Origin: Actinomyces johnsonii
Lineage (GTDB): Bacteria; Actinomycetota; Actinomycetes; Actinomycetales; Actinomycetaceae
DNA length: 64,000 bases
Reading direction: 5' to 3'
Assembly: GCF_006546835.1 (NCBI RefSeq)
Contig: NZ_VICB01000004.1
Span: 62,001 to 126,000 of the forward strand
In this document: positions 31,845 to 40,012 of the stretch, piece after piece
Numbering within the stretch: the first letter of the stretch is position 1
How the letters are laid out: each line of letters starts with the position of its first letter
Made by a program: the position numbers and the translations under genes
Notes under the pieces: generated by a model
Told to the model about the DNA's origin: nothing
Databases searched by the model: none
Seen by the model: the letters and a program-made list of their open reading frames with translations, nothing else

Positions 31845-32153
31845 CTACTCCGTGGCCCCGGGCACTGCCGCGTCGCCGGTTTTGGGTGCGGCCGCGTCGA
31901 AGGCGGCCGCGACGACGTCGGCATAGTCGGCCGGGTTCACCAGGGCGATTCCCTGGGCGCGGTCGGCTAGGAGGAGCAGGCTGTCCCCCGGGGCCAGGTT
32001 GAAGATCTCCCGGACCTCCTTGGGGATGACGATCTGCGACTTGGGGCCGAGCTTGACGGTGGCGATGTAGCGCCCCGGATTCTGGGCAGGGAGATCGGAC
32101 GGGGCGCCGGGCTGCTTGTCCGACGGAGAGTCGGCGGGCGTGTCGGCTGGCAT
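31845..32153 (-). CDS. AbrB/SpoVT-type DNA-binding protein
   Basis: 102 residues. A Pro/Asp-rich N-terminal tail of about 28 residues precedes a swapped-hairpin AbrB domain: ATVKLGPKSQIVIPKEVREI, then LAPGDSLLLLADRAQGIALV. The C-terminal helix is Ala-rich. Such domains act as transition-state regulators or as antitoxins; no toxin gene adjoins, so a stand-alone regulator is more likely. It is convergent with the ABC permease (45 bp apart) and lies downstream of mnmA on the same strand. Confidence 0.85.
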   Translation of the reverse strand: MPADTPADSPSDKQPGAPSDLPAQNPGRYIATVKLGPKSQIVIPKEVREIFNLAPGDSLLLLADRAQGIALVNPADYADVVAAAFDAAAPKTGDAAVPGATE

Positions 32154-32261
32154 AGTGGGAGGTCCCTTTCCTGCTGGTGCTGTTGGGCTCCGGGATTCCC
32201 CTTAACCCTAGCTCTTCCGCGCGATGACGGCGCGGTGGGAGCCCAAGGGGCGGGCGGGCCG

Positions 32262-33449
32262 TCAGGCGACGGCCCGGCCGGAGGCCCGTGCGGAGGTGAC
32301 GGTGGCCTGGGCGAGGACCTGATCGCCGTCGGCGCCGCCGTAGACGACCAGGCTCTGACCGGCGGCGACGCCGCGCAGGGGGGTGTTCAGCTCGGCGTTC
32401 AGGAGGCCCGAGGCCTCATCGATGCGGACCTTTGCCGGAACCGGGCGGCCGTGGGCGCGCACCTGGACGCTGGCCTCCTGCCAGCCGACGGCGGGGGAGT
32501 CGTTGGGGGCGGATGCGGCGTTGATGGGCGGGTCGGTGAGCGGCTCGGGCTCGGCCAGCAGGACGAGCCCGTCGCCGTCGACCGTGGTACGGCTGAGCAG
32601 CTCCTCCGGGCCGACGACCACCTCGTTGGTGGCCGGGCGGGTTTCGATGACGTAGCGGGGGCGGCCGTCGTCGGCCGGGCGGGACAGGCCCAGGCCCTTG
32701 CGCTGGCCGACGGTGAAGCCGAAGTAGCCCTGGTGGGTGCCCAGGACCTCGCCGTCGGGCGAGACCATGGCGCCCTCGTGGGCGCCGAGCGAGCGGGTCA
32801 GGAAGCCTCTCGTGTCGCCGTCGGCCACGAAGCAGATGTCGTAGGAGTCCGGCTTGGAGGCCACCGGTAGACCGCGGGCCTCGGCCTCGGCGCGCACCTG
32901 TGCCTTGGAGGGCGCGTCGCCCAGCGGGAAGAGGGCGCGGGCCAGGCCCTCGCGGCCGGAGACCGCCAGCACATAGGACTGGTCCTTGGCGGCGTCGACG
33001 GCGCGGCGCAGGATCAGGCCGGAAGTGTCGCCGGGGCGGCCGGAGGCGGCGCCGCCGCTTAAGCGCGCGTAGTGGCCGGTGGCGACGGCGTCGAAGCCCA
33101 GGGCCAGGGCGCGCTCCAGGAGGGCGTCGAACTTGACGCGCTCGTTGCAACGCACGCAGGGGTTGGGGGTGCGCCCGGCGCGGTACTCGTCGAGGAAGTC
33201 GGCCACGACGCGCTCTTCGAACTCCTCGGACAGGTCCCACACGTAGAAGGGGATACCCAGGATCTGGGCGGCCCAGCGGGCGTCGGCGGAGTCCTCGATG
33301 GAGCAGCAGCCGCGCGATCCCGTACGGGTCTGGGCCCGGTTACGGGTCAGGGCCATGTGGACCCCAACGACCTCATGCCCGGCGTCGACGGCGCGCGCGG
33401 CCGCGACGGCGGAGTCGACTCCGCCGGACAGGGCGGCCAGGACGCGCAC
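32262..33449 (-). CDS. mnmA: tRNA-specific 2-thiouridylase
   Basis: Thiolates U34 of tRNA-Glu, tRNA-Gln and tRNA-Lys with sulfur relayed from a cysteine desulfurase. The PP-loop [14 protein letters not shown] lies near residue 8. The catalytic cysteines are in [13 protein letters not shown] and [11 protein letters not shown], and the C-terminal beta barrel is present ([13 protein letters not shown]). I chose the GTG at 33449 ([13 protein letters not shown]) because AAGGAG lies 6 bases upstream; the frame starts 5 codons earlier at another GTG that lacks this spacing. 395 residues. Its usual partner, cysteine desulfurase, is 15 kb away at 48025-49263, and a scar of mnmA lies near that gene. 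Confidence 0.96.
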   Translation of the reverse strand: MRVLAALSGGVDSAVAAARAVDAGHEVVGVHMALTRNRAQTRTGSRGCCSIEDSADARWAAQILGIPFYVWDLSEEFEERVVADFLDEYRAGRTPNPCVRCNERVKFDALLERALALGFDAVATGHYARLSGGAASGRPGDTSGLILRRAVDAAKDQSYVLAVSGREGLARALFPLGDAPSKAQVRAEAEARGLPVASKPDSYDICFVADGDTRGFLTRSLGAHEGAMVSPDGEVLGTHQGYFGFTVGQRKGLGLSRPADDGRPRYVIETRPATNEVVVGPEELLSRTTVDGDGLVLLAEPEPLTDPPINAASAPNDSPAVGWQEASVQVRAHGRPVPAKVRIDEASGLLNAELNTPLRGVAAGQSLVVYGGADGDQVLAQATVTSARASGRAVA

Positions 33450-33670
33450 GAGGGTCTCCTTCACAGCTACGGCTACGGCCGTGGCAGGCTACCGCAGGTC
33501 GACGGCGATGGGGGAACCGGGAGGAACCGGGAGAACACAGACAGCGTTGTGGTGACCGGCATAGGGTGATGGGGGGAAGGGGGTGATGACTGACGAGTAC
33601 GCCGTCGATCCCCGCAGCTCCGCCCGGATGCTGCACGATCAGCGCTGAGATGACGAGGGACTGCCACTGG
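33381..33670. repeat. Left copy of a direct repeat flanking the island (mnmA 5' end plus upstream DNA)
   Basis: Covers the first 23 or so mnmA codons and about 220 bp upstream. It is homologous, in the same orientation, to 47235-47527. Over the first 83 bases (33381-33463 against 47235-47317) I count six mismatches and no gaps; further on there are indels, and then similarity returns at a shared short frame (MTDEYAVDPRS here, 33586-33648). The stretch 33450-33724 contains no other gene. Confidence 0.8.
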
Positions 33671-33724
33671 TTCGGTCGTCCGTGTCAATCGCATTCAAGT
33701 TTGTTTCTTCAAGAAGGAGACGCA

Positions 33725-33841
33725 GTGTTTAATTTATGGTTCGTTCTTTCGATAGCTGTCTTGGTCCTGCTGCCGCTGCTGATCATTCTGATTGTGGTGG
33801 GCGGCCGGAGGCGGTCGATGAAGAAGCGGGAGCGCCGGTAG
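33725..33841 (+). CDS. 38-residue single-span membrane protein
   Basis: Starts at GTG 33725, with AAGGAG 5 bases upstream, which is stronger than for any longer start. One hydrophobic helix of about 22 residues (WFVLSIAVLVLLPLLIILIV) is followed by a very basic cytoplasmic tail (GGRRRSMKKRERR). No family recognised. It stands alone between mnmA, transcribed away from it, and a convergent DUF418 gene. Small proteins of this shape can be regulators of membrane complexes or leaderless peptides; nothing here decides. Confidence 0.6.
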   Translation: MFNLWFVLSIAVLVLLPLLIILIVVGGRRRSMKKRERR

Positions 33842-33888
33842 CCCCCTAGAACCTGAGGACTGCCGGTCGAGCTCACGCATTCGGAGAG

Positions 33889-34920
33889 CTACGCTATCCC
33901 GGCCGTCGTCGGCACGTAGCTGACCGGATCGAGTCGTTTCGATTGCTGGCGCTGCAACGGCACCCACCGCCACCAGGTGACGCACCGCCACGCCCACTCC
34001 AGGGGGCCGTAGGCGAACCGGGAGAGCCAAAGACGGCAGAACACCCATTGGAGGGGCAGAACCGCGGCAGCGACGATGAGACCGGGGATGACGTCGTCGG
34101 TGGAGCGCGAATCGAGCAGCACTCCCGCCGGCACCATGACGAAGGAAGCGGTGACGTAGCAGGTCAGCGCCATGCGGCCCAGGGGCTCGAATACCGCGCT
34201 CAGGGCCCGCCGCACCGGGGTGCGCCAGAGCAGCGCCAGAAGGCAGACATAGAGACAGGCCATGAGTCCTCCGGCGACTCCGCCCGCCGTGAAGAACCTG
34301 GGATCACCGCCCTCGGCGGCCTGCCAGGGGATCGCGGCCGCGCTGGCGGCTGCGAATACGAGCGTCGCCGCCCCGATCCGACGGTCGGCGTGCTCGAGCC
34401 GCGCCGGAAGGCCGTAGGCCTGGGCCGCCGATCCCAGAAGGAACAGCCCGGGCAGCGATAGTGCCCCTCCTCCTGAGAATGCGTAGGCGCCGACCGTCGC
34501 CAGCAGACCGAGTACCAGACGCACGGAGCGCGGGACCTTGAGGGCGAATGGCAGGAGGATGGCTCCCGCAACCGCGTAGTCGCGCAGGATCTCACCGGGA
34601 TAGAGGATCGAGTGGAGTAGCCCGATCACCAGGAGCGCGGCCAGGCGGCGCAGCAGGATCTTCCAGGCGGGGGCGCCCCGGCGGATCGCGGAATCGATGA
34701 CGAACCCCATGCTCATTCCGAACATGAAGGAGAAGATCGGTACGAAGCGGGTCGCCACCAGGAAGTTCAGGACGTTCTCCGCCAACGGGACGGCTTGGAA
34801 GGGCCGGACCGGGACGTCATACCCCAGGTACATGAGATCGGCGGCGTTGACGAGGAGAATGCCTGCGACGGCGAAGCCGCGCAAGGAGTCGAGGAAATGG
34901 AACCGGTTGCTGGTACTCAT
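33889..34920 (-). CDS. DUF418-family membrane protein
   Basis: 343 residues. Opens with FLDSLRGFAVAGILLVNAAD, the DUF418/acyltransferase-3-like start, and has roughly nine or ten membrane spans. The C-terminal DUF418 region shows RMALTCYVTASFV and FAYGPLEWAWRCVTWW. Members of this family are multi-pass inner-membrane proteins of unknown biochemical role, possibly envelope modification. ATG 34920. It is in the same direction as the two-component genes and lies about 115 bp after the response regulator, so it may belong to that transcription unit. Confidence 0.88.
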   Translation of the reverse strand: MSTSNRFHFLDSLRGFAVAGILLVNAADLMYLGYDVPVRPFQAVPLAENVLNFLVATRFVPIFSFMFGMSMGFVIDSAIRRGAPAWKILLRRLAALLVIGLLHSILYPGEILRDYAVAGAILLPFALKVPRSVRLVLGLLATVGAYAFSGGGALSLPGLFLLGSAAQAYGLPARLEHADRRIGAATLVFAAASAAAIPWQAAEGGDPRFFTAGGVAGGLMACLYVCLLALLWRTPVRRALSAVFEPLGRMALTCYVTASFVMVPAGVLLDSRSTDDVIPGLIVAAAVLPLQWVFCRLWLSRFAYGPLEWAWRCVTWWRWVPLQRQQSKRLDPVSYVPTTAGIA

Positions 34921-35035
34921 GGAGCCGACCGTAGAGCCCGACGACGGTCATCGTGACCGGTGGGGGCCAGTTTCCACCCGGGGTTGCAAGGTGTCGGGGC
35001 GATTTCCAACTCGGGGACGCGCAACCGGTGCCGGG

Positions 35036-35737
35036 TTACCCACCCACGCGCACGAGTCCGCTCTCGTAGGCCAGCACAATGAGCTGGGCCCGGTCACGCA
35101 GCTCCAGCTTGTGCAGGATCCGGTTGAGGTGGGACTTGATCGTCGACTCGGCCAGGACCAGGTGCTGGGCGATTTCGGCGTTGCTCATGGCGCGTCCGAC
35201 CAGCGTGACGATCTCCTTCTCCCGATCGGATAGAGCACCGATGGAGTCTTTGTGCACGGTGCCGGCGCCGTGCTCCCAGGGGCCGGCTGGGCCGGCGGTG
35301 GAACCGGCGGGGGTGAACCACCGCTTCAGCAGCCGGCGCGTGGCCGACGGCGCCACCACCGAGTCTCCTCGGGCCACGGCGCGGATACCGGCCAGGAGCT
35401 CGGGCGCCGTCGAGTCCTTGAGCAGGAAGCCCGAGGCCCCGGCCCGCATCGCCGCCACGAGGTAGTCGTCCAGGTCGAAGGTGGTCAGGATGAGCACCTT
35501 CAGGTCGGGGTGGCTGCCCAGAACCGTGTGGGTGGCGGAGATGCCGTCCAAGGTGGGCATCCTGATATCCATGAGGACGATGTCGGGCTGAGTGGCCTTG
35601 ACCATGGGAAGAACACCGACGCCGTCGGAGGCCTGGCCGACCACGCACATGTCCTTCTGGGCATCGAGAATCATGCGGAAGCCGGAACGGACCAGGTCCT
35701 GATCGTCCACCAGCGCAATGCGCAGAGTTCGGGTCAT
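35036..35737 (-). CDS. NarL/LuxR-type response regulator
   Basis: 233 residues. Receiver domain: ALVDDQDLVRSGF acidic pocket, phospho-acceptor Asp in DIVLMDIRMPTLDG, Thr in LILTTFDLDDYL, Lys in GFLLKDSTAPE. C-terminal LuxR helix-turn-helix: LSDREKEIVTLVGRAMSNAE and STIKSHLNRILHKLEL. The ATG at 35737 overlaps the kinase stop (ATGA). Pairs with the kinase upstream. Possible targets are its own operon, DUF418 or the divergent cas operon; none is shown by sequence. Confidence 0.95.
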   Translation of the reverse strand: MTRTLRIALVDDQDLVRSGFRMILDAQKDMCVVGQASDGVGVLPMVKATQPDIVLMDIRMPTLDGISATHTVLGSHPDLKVLILTTFDLDDYLVAAMRAGASGFLLKDSTAPELLAGIRAVARGDSVVAPSATRRLLKRWFTPAGSTAGPAGPWEHGAGTVHKDSIGALSDREKEIVTLVGRAMSNAEIAQHLVLAESTIKSHLNRILHKLELRDRAQLIVLAYESGLVRVGG

Positions 35738-37116
35738 ATCGGTTTTCCTCCTGGGTTCACGACTGTCGACTGAGGGGCCTCGGAGGGAATGCGGGCGCGC
35801 ACGATGAATCCTCCCCCGGGGCCCGGGCCCGCCTCCAGGGAGCCGCCGACCGCCGCCAGGCGTTGGCGCAGGTTCACCAGTCCCTGGCCCCCGCCGGTAT
35901 CCGCGGGCTTCTGCTGGGACGACGGGAGGCGGCCGCCGGCCCTCGGGGCAGGCGCCCCGGTGCCGGGAGCGCTGGGCTGATCGGCGACGGTCAGAACGAC
36001 CTCCTTGTGAGCCTCGTCGTCACGGTACTCCAGCCTCACCTCGACCGCGGCCGCCTCGGCGTGCTTGAGCACGTTGGTCAGAGACTCCTGCGTCGTTCGG
36101 TACAGGGCGAGCTCCGCCTGCGCGCTGAGCGGACTGCGGCCTCCTGTCTGCTCGCCCTCACTGATCAGCCGGTCGTCCACTGACAGGGTGACCGGCAGCC
36201 CGGTCGCACGGACGTCGTCGACGATCCTGGGTAGATCGGCGATCCTCGGGACCGGACGCAGCGGCGTCTCGGTGACAGGGGAGGCGGGCCGGGCATCGTC
36301 GGGCTCAGCGGGTTCTGCGGCGCTCCGGTGCTCTTCCGATTGCGGGGGAGAGGCCAGAGTGCGGGTCAGGCTGCGGGTGTCGGCCAGGGCCGAGTGCGCG
36401 GTCGCCCGGATCTGCCCGAGCGCCTGAGCCGCCTGCTCCAGTCGCTCGTCGGCGGGGAGGTCGATGTCCTCGGAGCCGGCCGCCAGGTAGTGGCCCGCCT
36501 CGGCCTGCACGGCGATCAGCGCCAGGGCGTGTCCGACGACGTCGTGAACCTCCCTGGCAATCTCGTTGCGCAGCGCGGCGTCGTGCGCAGCCCGGCGCTG
36601 CTCCTCCGCCGTCAGGCGGCTGGCCCGCAGCTGGCGGCGCTGCGTCACGAATCTTCCCAGGCCCCAGGCGATGGCGGCGCTGCACAGCTGTGCGAAGGCG
36701 GCCTGCGCCATGTCCTGGGCCCAGAGGGAGGGCGGGACGATTCCCAGCTCATCCCGGTTCCAGTCCCACGCCCCCAGCGTTGAGCCGACGACGACGGCTA
36801 TGGCCCACATCGGCGTGAACCCCCGTTCGCCCCACCGGCCTACCGCGTACAGGGACACGACGATCGTCAGATCCGCGGGCAGCGGGGCATCGGTGACGCC
36901 GAGCTGGAGTGCGCACAGCACAAGATGGACGCCGAGGACGGCGTCGGGCTGCTCTCGGCGCCACCGCAGCACGATGACTGCCAGCGCGGCGCCAGCCGTG
37001 ATGCCCCAGGAGCCGTCAGAGACCTGCCATGTGCCCACGATCGCGAAGAGCGTGAGAACGCCGGCGCCCACGGCTCGCACGCAGCGGGTCACGATGCGTC
37101 TGATCTGCTTGGGCAT
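35734..37116 (-). CDS. Sensor histidine kinase (HisKA_3 type)
   Basis: About 460 residues from ATG 37116 (MPKQIRRIVTRCVRAVGAG). The frame is open to 37272, but that extension would overlap the csb1 start. Five or six N-terminal membrane spans (DesK-like, no large outer loop), then dimerisation helix with the phospho-His in EIAREVHDVVGHALALI, and a HATPase_c domain with LTNVLKHAEAAAVEV and GGGQGLVNLRQRLAAVGG. It is coupled to the response regulator. The signal is unknown; membrane-embedded sensing is likely. Its promoter region (37117-37262) is shared with the divergent cas operon. Confidence 0.93.
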   Translation of the reverse strand: MPKQIRRIVTRCVRAVGAGVLTLFAIVGTWQVSDGSWGITAGAALAVIVLRWRREQPDAVLGVHLVLCALQLGVTDAPLPADLTIVVSLYAVGRWGERGFTPMWAIAVVVGSTLGAWDWNRDELGIVPPSLWAQDMAQAAFAQLCSAAIAWGLGRFVTQRRQLRASRLTAEEQRRAAHDAALRNEIAREVHDVVGHALALIAVQAEAGHYLAAGSEDIDLPADERLEQAAQALGQIRATAHSALADTRSLTRTLASPPQSEEHRSAAEPAEPDDARPASPVTETPLRPVPRIADLPRIVDDVRATGLPVTLSVDDRLISEGEQTGGRSPLSAQAELALYRTTQESLTNVLKHAEAAAVEVRLEYRDDEAHKEVVLTVADQPSAPGTGAPAPRAGGRLPSSQQKPADTGGGQGLVNLRQRLAAVGGSLEAGPGPGGGFIVRARIPSEAPQSTVVNPGGKPI

Positions 37117-37262
37117 GCCCTCACTATGGCAGAGAGTTTCGGGCGATAACAGCGTTTCGCCGCCGGAGTCAACCCGCAATATCGTCGCGTCACATGTGTC
37201 GTAGGTCAGGTGTAGATATGAGGATGTAAGCCGATCGGCCAACTCAATGAGGAGTGATTCGT

Positions 37263-38462
37263 ATGTCAACAATCAGTCTTCCGCACCTGCTCGATGCCTG
37301 CCGCCCGGGCGGCGCCAGCGTCCTGACCTCGGTCACCCCCTTGGAGCCCGCTGCGGGCCCCCATGCTTCGGTGGCTCCGGCGAAGTTCCTCGAGGGAAAA
37401 GGGAGAACCGCCAAGCCGGTATTCGCCTATGAACGGCGCTTCTGGGATGGGGAGGCCGTCACCGCCGTCCTCATCGACTCCAAACAGTCCCAGAGCAACC
37501 GGCTCGAGGCCGCCGTGTCAGCGGCCATCGCGGACCAGGATCCCGTGCTGGCCCGCACCCCGCGCATTGAGCTGCGCTTTGAGGACGGCCAGGTATACAG
37601 CGACATCGACCTCCCCCACCGGGCCTTCGACGGGCAGATCCGAGCAGGCACCATCAACGGAGAGCCCGCAACCGCGGCCCAGGAGTACCGGGAGCTGCGG
37701 AACGCCACCGTGGCCGATGCGCGCCCGCTGCTGGAGCGCAGCCCCATCACGCTCCTACTTGGCGGCTGGGACGCCAGCCGTAAGACCCATGCAGGTCGTT
37801 ATCGCAGCCTCCTCGTCGGCGAGATCATCGGCATCCTCTCCGATCAGGGCAGAGATCCGGAGGTGAACCAGTCCAAGCGCGGAGGTGCGCGAATTGATCC
37901 ATTAGGGGCGAGAATCCAGCTCGATCAGGCAGAGCGCGAAGCTATCGCGGACGTCCAGAAGTCCGAGTTGTCGGACAAGGCCTACACGAACTCCTATGGA
38001 AAAGACGGAAAGTCGTCGTCCCTGGGGCTCGGCGGCATTCCGCCGTCGCTAGAGCAGCTCGGTGGTGTCACCTGCCGGGCCATCATCCGCTCCCATGTGC
38101 TCAGCTTCGCCGCGCTTCGCGCCCTGCGCTTCGACAGCCCGACGCCGGAGGGAAACGTCGCCTGCCGAGCGCTGTTGGCCGCGCTCGCCCTCAACGGCCT
38201 GGCCCGTTCCGACGCCGAGCTCCTCCTACGGGCCAACTGCGACCTGGTGGAGGCCGGCCCCGCAGTCGTCACCCTGGACAAGCGCTACGGGCAGAAGGAG
38301 AACTTCGAGCCGTTGAGCATCGAGCAGGCGCAGGAACTGCTGAGCGCCGCCATCGATAACGCCGTACAGGCGGCGAACTTGACCTGGGACGGCTCGATCC
38401 TCGTCGTCGAGGGGAACCCGACGATTCTTGCCGCTGCCGCCGACGACGCGCAGGACGACTGA
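37263..38462 (+). CDS. csb1: Type I-G Cas7 (Csb1)
   Basis: 399 residues; ATG 37263 with GAGGAG upstream. The backbone subunit that coats crRNA in the surveillance complex. Csb1/GSU0053 hallmarks: VLIDSKQSQSNRLEAAV near residue 75 and LLLGGWDASRKTHAGRYRS near residue 160. First gene of the operon; its stop overlaps csb2 (TGATG). The promoter should lie in the 146 bp shared with the histidine kinase. Confidence 0.92.
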   Translation: MSTISLPHLLDACRPGGASVLTSVTPLEPAAGPHASVAPAKFLEGKGRTAKPVFAYERRFWDGEAVTAVLIDSKQSQSNRLEAAVSAAIADQDPVLARTPRIELRFEDGQVYSDIDLPHRAFDGQIRAGTINGEPATAAQEYRELRNATVADARPLLERSPITLLLGGWDASRKTHAGRYRSLLVGEIIGILSDQGRDPEVNQSKRGGARIDPLGARIQLDQAEREAIADVQKSELSDKAYTNSYGKDGKSSSLGLGGIPPSLEQLGGVTCRAIIRSHVLSFAALRALRFDSPTPEGNVACRALLAALALNGLARSDAELLLRANCDLVEAGPAVVTLDKRYGQKENFEPLSIEQAQELLSAAIDNAVQAANLTWDGSILVVEGNPTILAAAADDAQDD

Positions 38463-40012
38463 TGGCCCCCGTCAGCATCACTGCGTACTTTCCCCTCGGC
38501 GTTTACCACGGACACGCACCGGACGGCAGTCCCGAACCGATCCCCTCACCGGCTCGGTTGTTCGCCGCCCTGGTGAGTGTTGCTCACACCGGGACCACGG
38601 CGAAACCTGATGGCCAGGCGGCTCCCGATATGGATGAGGTGCTGACCTGGTTGGAAGAGCACCCTCCCAACGGCCTGCATATCCCGAGCATGATCCGAGT
38701 CCAGTCAGACAACAGGATCATCTACCGGAAAACCGGCACGATCGAGAAGGCTCGCCCCAAGACCGCCGCCAAGGCGATCTCCGACGGTTACGCGGCCAAT
38801 GGGGCGATCGGCTGGCTCTGGGATGACATGCCAGACGATGTCCGTCACGCTCTCGCTCGACTGTGCGAGGACGTGCCGTGCCTGGGGGAGATGGACAGTC
38901 CCGTGGTCATGAGTACCGAACCAGTCGAGGCGAACTGGCGACTCGACCCTGCCGCAACCGCTTTCACACCGGGAGGTCTGCGCCTACGGGTAGCCGCACC
39001 AGGAAGAACCGGTGTGCTCCGCGAGCTGTATTCCCAGTCCCGGCCTCTCAAACCTTCGAGTGCATCCGCAGACGCGTTCCACTCCACGGGAGATTCCGTC
39101 AGAACATTCCCGACCTCCGAGGAGTGCCTGCGGACGGTTAGGTACGAGGCTGTGAAACCTGTTAACAACGATGAGTCGCCTTGGGGCGATGTCCTGGTCT
39201 TCTCCGCCGCTGATGGGACCGAGCGAGCTTTCTCTGCGGAACGCCGATTGGGTTGGTGCGTCGCCTTCCACAAGGCACTCATTAAACGCATTGGTGAGGG
39301 AGCTCCTCCAGTCGTCACTGGGCACTACCAACGGGATCTGGCGGCTCCCGCCAACCACCTGGCCATCCAGTACGTTCCCGCCTCCGTTCTTGCCCAGTCG
39401 ACGCTCAAAGCGGCATCCGGTGCTCCAGGCGCCTTCCTTGTCATGCTGCCCTCCGACATCGGCGATGACGACCGGGCCGTCATCTGGAGAGCCTTGATCG
39501 GAATGACCCAGGTGCGCTCCCGTTGGGCCGAGGCCCGTCTGCACCGGCTGGGGGAGGTCGTCGATGCGAGGACGTTCTGGCGCCCACCCGCTGATGGGAC
39601 CCGACGCTTGTGGTCCCCGACGCCGGTGGCGGTGCCGGAGGTGACCCGCCAGCGAGGGAAGTGGACCTTCGAGGATGCGATCCTCCTGTCCCTGGGATTC
39701 GTGTGGCGCGATCACCTCGAAGCCGTGCCCAAAGGCACCCAGGGCTACCGCTCGTTGGCCGCCCAGGTACGTGAGCATGGGGCTGGAGCGATGTGGTACC
39801 ACCGCATCACGAGGAACCCGAGCTCCTACGCCCATAAGATGCAGCGTGGCATGACCGCCCAGCCCTACACCGCACTCCTCAGCGCCGGGGACCTCCTGGC
39901 GGACACTGAACTGGCCGCCGTAGGGCAGAGCCGGCACCTGGGTGGGGGCCTGCTGGTACCGGCAGACCTGCCTGCCGAGCTGGCGCAGAGCGTAGTCGGG
40001 AGGTGGCCGTGA
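38462..40012 (+). CDS. csb2: Type I-G Cas5-Cas6 fusion (Csb2)
   Basis: 516 residues. The N-terminal Cas5-like RAMP part starts VSITAYFPLGVYHGH, and SPARLFAALVSVAH follows. The C-terminal Cas6-like part ends with the glycine-rich loop VGQSRHLGGGLLVP. In I-G systems this one protein both caps the crRNA 5' end and processes the precursor. His residues in KGTQGYRSL to MWYHRITRN may take part in cleavage, but I cannot assign the site. Coupled to csb1 and cas3 by overlapping codons. Confidence 0.9.
   Translation: MAPVSITAYFPLGVYHGHAPDGSPEPIPSPARLFAALVSVAHTGTTAKPDGQAAPDMDEVLTWLEEHPPNGLHIPSMIRVQSDNRIIYRKTGTIEKARPKTAAKAISDGYAANGAIGWLWDDMPDDVRHALARLCEDVPCLGEMDSPVVMSTEPVEANWRLDPAATAFTPGGLRLRVAAPGRTGVLRELYSQSRPLKPSSASADAFHSTGDSVRTFPTSEECLRTVRYEAVKPVNNDESPWGDVLVFSAADGTERAFSAERRLGWCVAFHKALIKRIGEGAPPVVTGHYQRDLAAPANHLAIQYVPASVLAQSTLKAASGAPGAFLVMLPSDIGDDDRAVIWRALIGMTQVRSRWAEARLHRLGEVVDARTFWRPPADGTRRLWSPTPVAVPEVTRQRGKWTFEDAILLSLGFVWRDHLEAVPKGTQGYRSLAAQVREHGAGAMWYHRITRNPSSYAHKMQRGMTAQPYTALLSAGDLLADTELAAVGQSRHLGGGLLVPADLPAELAQSVVGRWP

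Noticed and set aside
31845-32153. Toxin-antitoxin pair for the AbrB-like gene
   Set aside because: No PIN, MazF-like or other toxin frame lies on the same strand next to it.
32255-32275. Terminator hairpin at the mnmA stop codon
   Set aside because: The short GGCCGTC/GACGGCC stem lies within the last codons and is too short to call in this GC-rich context.
37117-37272. Upstream extension of the histidine kinase by 52 residues
   Set aside because: It would cover the csb1 start and ribosome binding site and has no kinase or membrane features.
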